Shown in pieces: positions 49,912 to 58,016 of a stretch of DNA of 64,000 bases. The stretch is from Methylophaga pinxianii (GTDB lineage Bacteria; Pseudomonadota; Gammaproteobacteria; Nitrosococcales; Methylophagaceae): the NCBI RefSeq assembly GCF_020447225.1, contig NZ_JAJAEO010000175.1:1-64000 (forward strand), given 5' to 3'. A model generated the notes under the pieces. That model was given only the letters and a program-made list of their open reading frames with translations, did not search any database and was not told the origin of the DNA. Position 1 is the stretch's first letter; each line of letters begins with the position of its first letter. The position numbers and the translations under genes were made by a program.

Positions 49912-51214
49912 CCGAGTTTACCGGTTTAGCTGGCCCGCTGGATCGTTTGTTGCGGCGAGGTCGCTTATCTTTACTACTGTCGCCACGTGGTTTATCACGA
50001 TGGCGTGGCGCAGGATTCCGTTCGGCTTTAACTCTAGGCTGCGGGGTTTCCAGTTGCTCATCCGAGCTTTGTGCTACTGGCAATTTATGTTTGATATATT
50101 GCTCAATATCGGGCAACGAAAACGCATATTCCTCACAGGCCAGACTAATCGCGATACCACTGGCCCCAGCGCGGGCGGTTCGTCCTGTACGATGCACATA
50201 ATCTTCTGCATCTTGCGGTAAATCAAAATTAAAGACGTGGCTGACTTCCGGAATGTGCAAGCCACGTGCAGCCACGTCAGTAGCCACCAGATAGGGAAAA
50301 TCACCATCCTGAAAATGTTTCAATAAACTTTCACGTTTCTTCTGTGGCACATCCCCGGATAATAATGCCGCTTTGTAGCCATTGCCTTCCAGATAACCCC
50401 ATACTCGCTCAGCAACTTGTTTTGTATTAACAAAAACAATACTGCGTAAGGGCTGGATGCGTTTAATCAAGGCTAACAGAAGCGGTATCTTTTCTTCATT
50501 AGATGGGTAATACACCCACTCTTCAATTCGATCCCCCATCATTTTTTCCGGCTCAACCTGCACTTTTTCCGGATTGTTCATATGCTCATATGCGAGTTCA
50601 GTTACTTTGTAACTTAATGTGGCAGAAAACAGCATGCCTAAACGCTTTTCCGGACTGGGCAACCGACGCAGAAAAAAACGCACATCCTTAATAAAGCCAA
50701 GATCAAACATTCTGTCGGCCTCATCCAGTACCACGACTTCAACACTATTGAGGTTAAAGACACGTTGTTTATGAAAATCCAGCAAACGTCCCGGTGTCCC
50801 AATTAATACATCACAACCCTCGTTGATAGCATCGCGCTGACGTTGATAATCTTTTCCGCCATGCGCGATAACAATGCGCAATCCGGCATGGCTATTTAAT
50901 AATTCGGCATCTTTAACAATCTGAATTGCCAACTCTCGAGTGGGTGCCAAAATAAGTGCGCGAGGTTGCTTTGTTACAATATTTTGCGCATCCTGAGTCG
51001 CGAGTAAACGTTGAAAAGTGGCTAATAAAAAGGCAATGGTTTTACCTGTACCGGTTTGGGCCTGACCCGCGACATCGTGGTTTGCCAGCAATAGCGGTAA
51101 AGATTTAGCCTGTATCGGTGTACAAAATTCAAAGCCGGCTTGCTGCAAGCCTTTCTGCAGGAGAGGATGGAGTGGCAGCGATGAAAATGCCGTGTCGGTG
51201 AGGTGAGCACTCAT
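49898..51214 (-). CDS. rhlB: ATP-dependent RNA helicase RhlB
   Basis: 438-residue DEAD-box helicase, degradosome helicase in E. coli. Q motif ([14 protein letters not shown]), Walker [57 protein letters not shown] and the [10 protein letters not shown] motif are all intact. The [11 protein letters not shown] and [14 protein letters not shown] stretches and the divergent trxA neighbour point to RhlB and not another DEAD-box protein. The last 45 residues are arginine/lysine-rich and disordered. A strongly charged tail is usual for RNA anchoring. Confidence 0.94.
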   Translation of the reverse strand: MSAHLTDTAFSSLPLHPLLQKGLQQAGFEFCTPIQAKSLPLLLANHDVAGQAQTGTGKTIAFLLATFQRLLATQDAQNIVTKQPRALILAPTRELAIQIVKDAELLNSHAGLRIVIAHGGKDYQRQRDAINEGCDVLIGTPGRLLDFHKQRVFNLNSVEVVVLDEADRMFDLGFIKDVRFFLRRLPSPEKRLGMLFSATLSYKVTELAYEHMNNPEKVQVEPEKMMGDRIEEWVYYPSNEEKIPLLLALIKRIQPLRSIVFVNTKQVAERVWGYLEGNGYKAALLSGDVPQKKRESLLKHFQDGDFPYLVATDVAARGLHIPEVSHVFNFDLPQDAEDYVHRTGRTARAGASGIAISLACEEYAFSLPDIEQYIKHKLPVAQSSDEQLETPQPRVKAERNPAPRHRDKPRGDSSKDKRPRRNKRSSGPAKPVNSDANQ

Positions 51215-51314
51215 ATAAATACTTGCATTACCTTTACTGATAAGAAAAAATGTTACTCAATGTTGGCTTGCGAGTATAGCGGTCCAATACTTTAGATACC
51301 ACTGGAGATAAAAC

Positions 51315-51641
51315 ATGAGCGAAAACGTCACTAGTGTGACCGATGGCGACTTTGACAGCCTGGTTCTACAGTCTGATATGCCTGTATTAGTCGATTACTG
51401 GGCGGAATGGTGCGGCCCCTGCAAAATGATTGCGCCGGTGCTGGAAGAAATTGGCGCAGAATACGCAGGCAAATTAAAAGTCTGCAAATTGAACATCGAT
51501 GAAAATCCTGATACACCACCTCGCTATGGCATTCGTGGTATTCCGACATTGATGCTGTTTAAAGATGGCGAAGTCGAAGCAACAAAAGTCGGCGCATTGA
51601 CCAAATCTCAATTGGCTGCGTTTCTCGACAGCAACATTTAA
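51315..51641 (+). CDS. trxA: Thioredoxin 1
   Basis: 108-residue cytoplasmic disulfide reductase with the active site [12 protein letters not shown] (about residues 30-41) and cis-proline in [10 protein letters not shown] (about 74-83). Length and motifs are those of canonical thioredoxin. It is divergent from rhlB and ends before a strong hairpin, so it is probably monocistronic. GGAG lies 7 bases upstream of the start. Confidence 0.98.
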   Translation: MSENVTSVTDGDFDSLVLQSDMPVLVDYWAEWCGPCKMIAPVLEEIGAEYAGKLKVCKLNIDENPDTPPRYGIRGIPTLMLFKDGEVEATKVGALTKSQLAAFLDSNI

Positions 51642-51653
51642 TATTCCTGCTGC

Positions 51654-51680
51654 ACTATCCCCACCGCGTGTGGGGATAGT
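51654..51680 (+). terminator. hairpin after trxA
   Basis: Perfect 11-bp inverted repeat ACTATCCCCAC / GTGGGGATAGT with a 5-base loop, 12 bases after the trxA stop. It lacks a proper U tract (TGTATC follows), so it may stabilise or attenuate rather than fully terminate. Confidence 0.65.
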
Positions 51681-51767
51681 TGTATCTGAGATGCTCCAAC
51701 CTCAAACTCGCATATTCCTGTCAGCATACGCTGCACCGGTCAACCACTCCGAAGTGTTACGAAACTG

Positions 51768-53930
51768 ATGGATGTATCTGAACTACTAAATGATCTGAAC
51801 AAACCTCAACGTGAAGCCGTTGCCGCACCGCTTGGCCATACCCGGATTCTTGCTGGAGCCGGCAGTGGTAAAACCCGCGTTCTGGTTCATCGGATTGCCT
51901 GGCTGATTCAAGCAGAAAACTTATCTCCTGCCAATATACTGGCAGTGACCTTTACCAATAAAGCCGCGGCCGAAATGCGTGGTCGTATCGAGCAAATGCT
52001 GGGTTATCCGATTGGTGGAATGTGGGTCGGCACTTTTCATGGCTTAGCACATCGCTTATTACGTTCTCATTGGCAAGAGGCGGGATTGCCCCAGGGCTTT
52101 CAAATTCTCGACAGTGATGATCAGTTACGGATGATTAAACGTATCATTCGCGGTATGTCGCTGGATGAGGCGCAGTGGCCCCCGAAACAAGCGCAGTGGT
52201 ATATCAACGGGCAGAAAGACGAAGGATTGCGTGCTGCACACCTCCAAGCCGGAGACGATCCTTATTCGCAAAATATGTTGGCGATTTATCTGGCTTATGA
52301 GCAAGCCTGCGAGCGTGCCGGTGTAGTAGACTTCGGGGAGTTACTCTTGCGCAGTCACGAGTTATGGCTGAGAAGACCCGATATTCTGGCGCACTATCAA
52401 CAACGTTTTTCTCAAATTCTGGTTGATGAGTTTCAGGATACCAACACTATTCAATATGCGTGGATAAGAGTATTGGCCGGCCAGACCGGACACTTATTCA
52501 TAGTCGGTGATGATGATCAGTCCATTTATGGTTGGCGCGGTGCCAAAATTGAGAATATTCAGAAATTTCATAAAGATTACCCTGACGCGAACACCGTCCG
52601 GTTAGAACAGAATTATCGTTCTACCGGTAATATTCTTGCTGCTGCCAATGCTGTTATTGCCAATAATAGTGAGCGTCTGGGCAAGGAATTATGGACTGAA
52701 GATGCTGATGGTGAACCCATTCAGCTCTACAATGCATACAACGAACGTGATGAAGCTGCCTACCTGGTTCAGGAAGTACGCAATTGGATGAATCAGGGCG
52801 GACAACGCAGCGATGTGGCAGTGTTATATCGATCCAATGCGCAATCACGGGTCATTGAAGAAGCCTTAATGCAATCAGCTGTGCCTTATCGAGTGTATGG
52901 TGGCCTGCGCTTTTTTGAACGTGCTGAAATAAAGGATGTGCTGTCTTATCTTAGATTGATCAGTAATCGCCGCGATGATGCAGCATTTGAGCGTGTGGTC
53001 AACACACCAACACGCGGCATCGGTGCTGCAACACTTACCCAATTACGGCAATATGCACGTGAAACCAATCAGTCAATGTGGCAATCTGCTATCGACTTTT
53101 TACAGCAAAAAGTTTTACCCGCGCGTGCCAGTAACGCCTTGTCGGCTTTTTTGACATTAATTGATTCACTAACGCCAGAAGATGACAGCATGTCATTACA
53201 TGAACTCACAGGCTTAGTCATTGATGAAAGTGGTCTGCGCGCCCATTTTGCCAAGGATAAAACCGAAAAGGGTCAGGGTCGCATTGAAAATATGGATGAA
53301 CTGATCAACGCTACCCGTGAATTTATGCGTTCCGATGATGAAGAGGAAATGCCCCTACTCGATGCGTTTCTTGCGCATGCCGCCCTGGAAGCGGGTGAAA
53401 ATCAGGGAGATCAATGGCAGGATTGCGTGCAGCTAATGACTTTGCACTCAGCTAAAGGCCTCGAATTTCCAATTGTCTTTATGGTGGGCATGGAGGAAGG
53501 ATTGTTCCCAGGCCAAAAGTCATCAGATGATCCTCTCAGACTCGCTGAAGAGCGGCGGCTTTGTTATGTCGGTATGACACGAGCCCGTAAAACCCTTTAC
53601 CTGCTGTATACAGAATCACGTTATTTATATGGGCAGGAAATGCATCCCCGGCCATCACGCTTTCTCAGCGAACTTCCAGTTGAGCGGGTTCACCAGGTAC
53701 GGTCGCAACAAAATATGGCTGCCTCCGGTCTCACAGCACTTGCCAGTCGCAGCCAATCGGCTGATGATAATGGATTCAGAACTGGACAGCAGGTGATGCA
53801 CCAGAAATTTGGCCAAGGCGTCATTATTGACACAGAGGGCAACGGTAGCCACGCTCGGGTTCATGTGAATTTCAAACAAGCTGGAAGCAAATGGCTGGTT
53901 TTGGCCTACGCCAACCTTGAAACCTTGTAA
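51768..53930 (+). CDS. uvrD: DNA helicase II (UvrD)
   Basis: 720-residue SF1A helicase for nucleotide-excision and mismatch repair. Walker A AGAGSGKTRVL (about residues 29-39), VTFTNKAAAEMRGRIE, DEFQDTNTIQY, GDDDQSIYGWRGA, QNYRSTGNIL, TLHSAKGLEFPIVFMVG and YVGMTRARKTLYL follow the order expected. The C-terminal Tudor-like tail (GQQVMHQKFGQGVI) is typical of UvrD. The next gene begins 15 bases on. Confidence 0.95.
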   Translation: MDVSELLNDLNKPQREAVAAPLGHTRILAGAGSGKTRVLVHRIAWLIQAENLSPANILAVTFTNKAAAEMRGRIEQMLGYPIGGMWVGTFHGLAHRLLRSHWQEAGLPQGFQILDSDDQLRMIKRIIRGMSLDEAQWPPKQAQWYINGQKDEGLRAAHLQAGDDPYSQNMLAIYLAYEQACERAGVVDFGELLLRSHELWLRRPDILAHYQQRFSQILVDEFQDTNTIQYAWIRVLAGQTGHLFIVGDDDQSIYGWRGAKIENIQKFHKDYPDANTVRLEQNYRSTGNILAAANAVIANNSERLGKELWTEDADGEPIQLYNAYNERDEAAYLVQEVRNWMNQGGQRSDVAVLYRSNAQSRVIEEALMQSAVPYRVYGGLRFFERAEIKDVLSYLRLISNRRDDAAFERVVNTPTRGIGAATLTQLRQYARETNQSMWQSAIDFLQQKVLPARASNALSAFLTLIDSLTPEDDSMSLHELTGLVIDESGLRAHFAKDKTEKGQGRIENMDELINATREFMRSDDEEEMPLLDAFLAHAALEAGENQGDQWQDCVQLMTLHSAKGLEFPIVFMVGMEEGLFPGQKSSDDPLRLAEERRLCYVGMTRARKTLYLLYTESRYLYGQEMHPRPSRFLSELPVERVHQVRSQQNMAASGLTALASRSQSADDNGFRTGQQVMHQKFGQGVIIDTEGNGSHARVHVNFKQAGSKWLVLAYANLETL

Positions 53931-53945
53931 TTCAGGAAAACCATA

Positions 53946-55043
53946 ATGCAATTATCTGTTTTTACACGACACTTGGCCATTCTGGTAAGTATCTGCTTAC
54001 TCTCCGCCTGCGGTGCGGACGACTCGAGCCCCTTCAACGAAGAAATTGATACCAGTAAAATCTATCGTTGGAAAATGGTCACAGCCTGGCCTCCTGGCTT
54101 TCCCGTTTTACAGGAAGGCGCTGAACGCTTTGCCGCGAATCTTGAGGCCATGTCCAATGGGCGGCTTAAAGTAAAAGTATTTGCTGGAGGTGAATTAATT
54201 CCAGCGTTGCAGACATTTGACGCAGTATCACAGGGCACAGTAGAAATGGGCCATGGCAGTGCTTATTACTGGGCAGGTAAAGTCCCTGAAGCGCAGTTTT
54301 TTTCTACGGTTCCTTTTGGCATGACCCCACGCGGCATGAATGCCTGGTTATATCATGGCGGTGGTTTGGATCTGTGGCGTGAAGTTTACGCACCCTATAA
54401 TGTCGTGCCATTCCCGCTAGGGAATACCGGCATCCAAATGGGCGGCTGGTTTAATAAAAAAATTACCTCTACGGCCGATCTACAGGGTCTGAAAATGCGC
54501 ATTCCCGGTTTAGGTGGCAAAGTATTCGCTAAGGCTGGTGGCAACCCTATTCTATTGGCAGGTAGTGAAGTTTATACCGCACTGGAACGCAATACCATTG
54601 ATGCTACCGAGTGGATTGCGCCATACCATGATCAACGTCTGGGGCTGCATAGTGCAGCAAAATATTACTACTATCCAGGTTGGCAAGAACCAGGTGCCGT
54701 GCTTGAGCTGAGTATTAATAAACGTGCCTGGGATTTATTGCCACCCGATTTACAAGCGATTATTGAAAACGCCGCTAAAGCTGAAAACCTGCTGATGGCA
54801 TCCGAAATGGAACAGAAGAATGTGGCTGCTCTGGCAGAATTACGCCAGCGTGAGGATATTCATATTGTACCTTTCCCCTCTGATGTGCTGAATACACTGA
54901 AAGAAATTACTGAACAAACCCTGGCTGACGAAGCAGCTCAAAACCCAAAATTCAAACGTGTTCATGAAGCGTATAAAAACTTTCGCGAACAAGATGAAGA
55001 TTGGGCCACCATTTCTGAAAAAGCCTATTTGGATATCCCATAA
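53946..55043 (+). CDS. TRAP-type DctP/TakP-like solute-binding lipoprotein
   Basis: 365 residues of the TRAP substrate-binding family (DctP superfamily). The mature domain starts near IYRWKMVTAWPPGFPVLQEGAERF, with the signature DLQGLKMRIPGLGGKVF and ALERNTIDATEWIAP. Aromatic/acid-rich sequences and PGWQEPGAVLELSIN suggest a mannitol/chloroaromatic or 2-oxoacid (TakP-like) type; the ligand is not determinable here. It has a true lipobox, LSAC with cysteine 22, so it is membrane anchored, unlike most soluble TRAP binders. No DctQ or DctM genes are adjacent. Confidence 0.88.
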   Translation: MQLSVFTRHLAILVSICLLSACGADDSSPFNEEIDTSKIYRWKMVTAWPPGFPVLQEGAERFAANLEAMSNGRLKVKVFAGGELIPALQTFDAVSQGTVEMGHGSAYYWAGKVPEAQFFSTVPFGMTPRGMNAWLYHGGGLDLWREVYAPYNVVPFPLGNTGIQMGGWFNKKITSTADLQGLKMRIPGLGGKVFAKAGGNPILLAGSEVYTALERNTIDATEWIAPYHDQRLGLHSAAKYYYYPGWQEPGAVLELSINKRAWDLLPPDLQAIIENAAKAENLLMASEMEQKNVAALAELRQREDIHIVPFPSDVLNTLKEITEQTLADEAAQNPKFKRVHEAYKNFREQDEDWATISEKAYLDIP

Positions 55044-55045
55044 GT

Positions 55046-55297
55046 ATGGTACTTATTATTTTTACCCGTGACGGACTGGAAGCGTTTCAGGCTGAAATCA
55101 GTGATGACATCTCGGCCCTCTGGACTAACCCACAGCTATTGTCAGAAATGGAACGTGAACAATTCCAAAGCCAGGGCATTAACTGTATCGAATTGCCACA
55201 GATGATTAATGTTGAAAATAATAAGTCAACTTTATGGGCTTTAGAATATGTTGAGAAAAACAGCCAGGATCAGGAGATTATGATTGAGTGCCTTTAA
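55046..55297 (+). CDS. Hypothetical protein, 83 residues
   Basis: Unrecognised small soluble protein with no signal or membrane helix, following the TRAP lipoprotein by 2 bases. Its 3' end overlaps the DUF411 gene by 14 bases. The translation is acidic and has an aromatic patch (TLWALEYVEKN). The tight packing supports a real coding region. Function unknown. Confidence 0.65.
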   Translation: MVLIIFTRDGLEAFQAEISDDISALWTNPQLLSEMEREQFQSQGINCIELPQMINVENNKSTLWALEYVEKNSQDQEIMIECL

Positions 55298-55817
55298 ATC
55301 GTGGCTGTTATACGGCCTGACTTTACTACTGAATCTGGCTTTTACTGCGACGCTTTATGCCAGCGAATGGGATCAGGCCCGCTTACAGCTGGAAGCCCCC
55401 CAAACCATTACCGTTTATCGTGATGCCCACTGCCAATGCTGTCACAAATGGATTGAACATCTTGAAAAGCATCAATTTGTCGTGATCGATACCATCAGTA
55501 ATAACATGAGCCAAATCAAAGACAAACTGGGTGTTCCCGATAATATGGCTTCATGCCACACTGCCGTGATTGATGAGTATGTCATTGAGGGTCATGTGCC
55601 TGCTGATGATATAAAACAGTTATTGATTGATCAGCCCGCCCATATAAAAGGTCTTTCAGTGCCACAGATGCCAGTCGGAACACCCGGGATGGAAATGGGG
55701 CCACGTAAGGATCATTTTATCGTGTTCAGTTTTGATCAGGATGCCCAGTACCAGCTGTTTAATGCTTATCAAACCAATGATGAAAATAATTATCTGCCGT
55801 TAAATCCCGTTCAGTAA
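55284..55817 (+). CDS. DUF411 periplasmic metal-binding protein
   Basis: 177 residues starting at TTG 55284, with AGGAG 8 bases upstream. A signal peptide (about 1-26, cleavage after LYA) is followed by the DUF411 core: HCQCCHKW (cysteines 50, 52, 53), MASCHTAVID (cysteine 91, histidine 92) and IEGHVPADDI. DUF411 proteins are thioredoxin-like copper-associated periplasmic proteins. The methionine-containing PQMPVGTPGMEMGP stretch might be a soft-metal ligand. Between an unknown gene and a DMT transporter in a co-directional run. Confidence 0.87.
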   Translation: MSAFKSWLLYGLTLLLNLAFTATLYASEWDQARLQLEAPQTITVYRDAHCQCCHKWIEHLEKHQFVVIDTISNNMSQIKDKLGVPDNMASCHTAVIDEYVIEGHVPADDIKQLLIDQPAHIKGLSVPQMPVGTPGMEMGPRKDHFIVFSFDQDAQYQLFNAYQTNDENNYLPLNPVQ

Positions 55818-56689
55818 TGGAGCTACTGATCGTCTTGGGGCGAGTATTTGCCTCAGCAGCGGCAAACGTTTTCCAGAAAAAATTTACTCATCTGGGTTTG
55901 CATTCACTTTTTATTGTAATGCTTTCCTATCTGGTTCTGGCAGTGCTGAGCCTGCCACTTTTGGCATGGGTCGAGCATGATGCTATTCAAAACCAATTCT
56001 GGATCAACATTCTGCTTGCCGCTTTTTTGGATATGGCCGGCACACTGTTTCTAGTGTTGTCGCTGTCGAAAACGGATTTGTCTGTTTTTGGTCCACTAAA
56101 CGCCTATAAAGTGGTATTTTCCATGCTGCTTGCCCTGATATTTCTGGGCGAGGTACCCAGCCTGCAAGGTTTCAGTGGTGTCATTATTATTTTGCTTGGC
56201 AGTTTTTTATTATTTCCCCCCGCCACGACAACGCAATCCAATAGGCTTTGGCAATTGTTTAAACAACGGGGCGTGCAGTATCGGTTTTTATCCATATTGT
56301 TATTTTCAATTGGCACCCTGCCCCTCAAAACAGCCGTAGTTAGCGGTGGCGCTTTAGCCACCACACTGTATTGGTGTTTGTTCGGCTTACCTTTATCTAT
56401 CGGGCTGTATTACCAATTTGGCGGCAAACGTTGGCGTATGGATTGGCAATCGGCGCAAAAGCATCAAACCCATTTTATCTGGCTGGGGGCATGCATCTTT
56501 TTAATGCAATACACCACGATGTTGGTATTCTCACAATTATTGGTGGCCTATTCGCTGGCGTTATTCCAGCTCAGCATGGTGCTACAGGTATTTCTCGGTT
56601 ATCGAATTTTTCATGAGAAACATATTCTTCGCCGCATGGCCGCCTGTGGAGTGATGATTGCTGGCTGTTTGCTGGTGTTAACCACTTAA
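55817..56689 (+). CDS. EamA/DMT superfamily transporter
   Basis: 290-residue integral membrane protein with about ten transmembrane helices in two EamA-like halves. It begins with MELLIVLGRVFASAAANVFQ, and contains LFLVLSLSKTDLSVFGPLNAYKVVF, a helix with the pattern seen in DMT exporters. Its start ATG overlaps the DUF411 stop (TAATG). Substrate unknown; a different branch from the RarD-like gene at 17009. Confidence 0.8.
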   Translation: MELLIVLGRVFASAAANVFQKKFTHLGLHSLFIVMLSYLVLAVLSLPLLAWVEHDAIQNQFWINILLAAFLDMAGTLFLVLSLSKTDLSVFGPLNAYKVVFSMLLALIFLGEVPSLQGFSGVIIILLGSFLLFPPATTTQSNRLWQLFKQRGVQYRFLSILLFSIGTLPLKTAVVSGGALATTLYWCLFGLPLSIGLYYQFGGKRWRMDWQSAQKHQTHFIWLGACIFLMQYTTMLVFSQLLVAYSLALFQLSMVLQVFLGYRIFHEKHILRRMAACGVMIAGCLLVLTT

Positions 56690-56795
56690 CTTAAGACGGC
56701 CGCGTTCGGGCGAGTGCTTCATATTGTGGTATATTGCCCGCCACTTCTTCGCCTGTTGTGATCCCACAGGCCTTTCGACTGATAAGATAAACACC

Positions 56796-58016
56796 ATGAC
56801 ATTTGACGATCTGTTCCTTGATGATGAATTGATTGCCGCCGTGCGCGACAGCGGTTTTGAAAAACCTACTGAAGTCCAGCAGCTGGCAATTCCGGCATTG
56901 TTGGCAGGCCAGGACGTACTAGCCTGTGCTGCTACCGGCACCGGTAAAACAGCGGCGTTCATTCTGCCAATTTTGCAACGCCTGAATGATGAACGACATA
57001 AGCACGATCAAGCGCGCATCCTTATCCTCGCTCCCACCCGCGAACTGGCATTTCAAATTCAACATGTGTTTCACCAGTTAGGTAAAGCCTTTAAACCCAC
57101 TATAGCCATGCTGACGGGTGGTGCTTCGCCTTGGGCGCAGGTCCAACATGCCAGTGCCCAATGTGACATTATCATTGCTACTCCAGGTCGTTTATTAAGT
57201 CTGGTGAACGATGAATCAGTCGATTTATCTGCCGTTGAACTGGTGATAATTGATGAAGCGGATCGCATGCTGGATATGGGACAGGGCCCGGATGTATTGA
57301 TGGCTCTGGCGGCGATCAAATCCAAATTTCAGGCAGGGTTATTCTCAGCAACCTTAGCAGGTAGTGGCGTCAGGATTTTTGCCGAAGAATTGCTCAATGA
57401 TCCGCAGGAAATTCATATAAATGCGGCTAATCAGCTTGCAGTGAATGTCACACAGCAAGTCTATCTGGCAGACAACCGCGAACATAAACAAGCTTTGTTA
57501 CTGGCATTCATAAATGCCCCTGCCTGCCATCGTGCGCTGGTATTCTGTAATAAGAAAATCCGTGCCGAAGAAGTCTGCGACTGGTTACAGTCACAGAATA
57601 TATCTGCTCAGCTGTTACATGGTGATTTCGATCAATCACTACGTCGCGAACGCATCCGTAAATTCCGCGCAGGTCAAATAAAGGTCACCGTTGCGACGGA
57701 TGTCGCTGCACGCGGACTGGATGTTGCGGATATCACACATGTCATCAATTATGATCTGCCATTTCGCGGTGATAATTATATTCATCGTATAGGCCGTACT
57801 GGCCGGGCAGACAAACATGGCACGGCAATCAATCTGGTTGAACCGCATGATCTGAAAAATCTGGAGCGGATTGAATACCATCTTGGCCATGGCTTACCTA
57901 TTCGCAAATTGAAAGGGCTTGCACCAAAAGCCAAGGCCAATAAGGCACGCTCCAAAAATAAGGACGATAAACCGCGTTATATTCCTAAGAAAGAGCGTGC
58001 CGCCAAAGAGGATTAG
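56796..58016 (+). CDS. DEAD-box RNA helicase, SrmB-like
   Basis: 406 residues from the ATG at 56796 (MTFDDLFLDDELIAAVRDSGF). The frame runs 24 codons further up but without a family-like sequence. Motifs: [59 protein letters not shown] and HRIGRTGRADKHG. The N-terminal LDDEL-I-AV pattern, and C-terminal PHDLKNLERIEYHLG resemble SrmB, involved in 50S assembly. The tail is lysine-rich. The TAG stop shares bases with the ppc stop on the other strand. Confidence 0.88.
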   Translation: MTFDDLFLDDELIAAVRDSGFEKPTEVQQLAIPALLAGQDVLACAATGTGKTAAFILPILQRLNDERHKHDQARILILAPTRELAFQIQHVFHQLGKAFKPTIAMLTGGASPWAQVQHASAQCDIIIATPGRLLSLVNDESVDLSAVELVIIDEADRMLDMGQGPDVLMALAAIKSKFQAGLFSATLAGSGVRIFAEELLNDPQEIHINAANQLAVNVTQQVYLADNREHKQALLLAFINAPACHRALVFCNKKIRAEEVCDWLQSQNISAQLLHGDFDQSLRRERIRKFRAGQIKVTVATDVAARGLDVADITHVINYDLPFRGDNYIHRIGRTGRADKHGTAINLVEPHDLKNLERIEYHLGHGLPIRKLKGLAPKAKANKARSKNKDDKPRYIPKKERAAKED

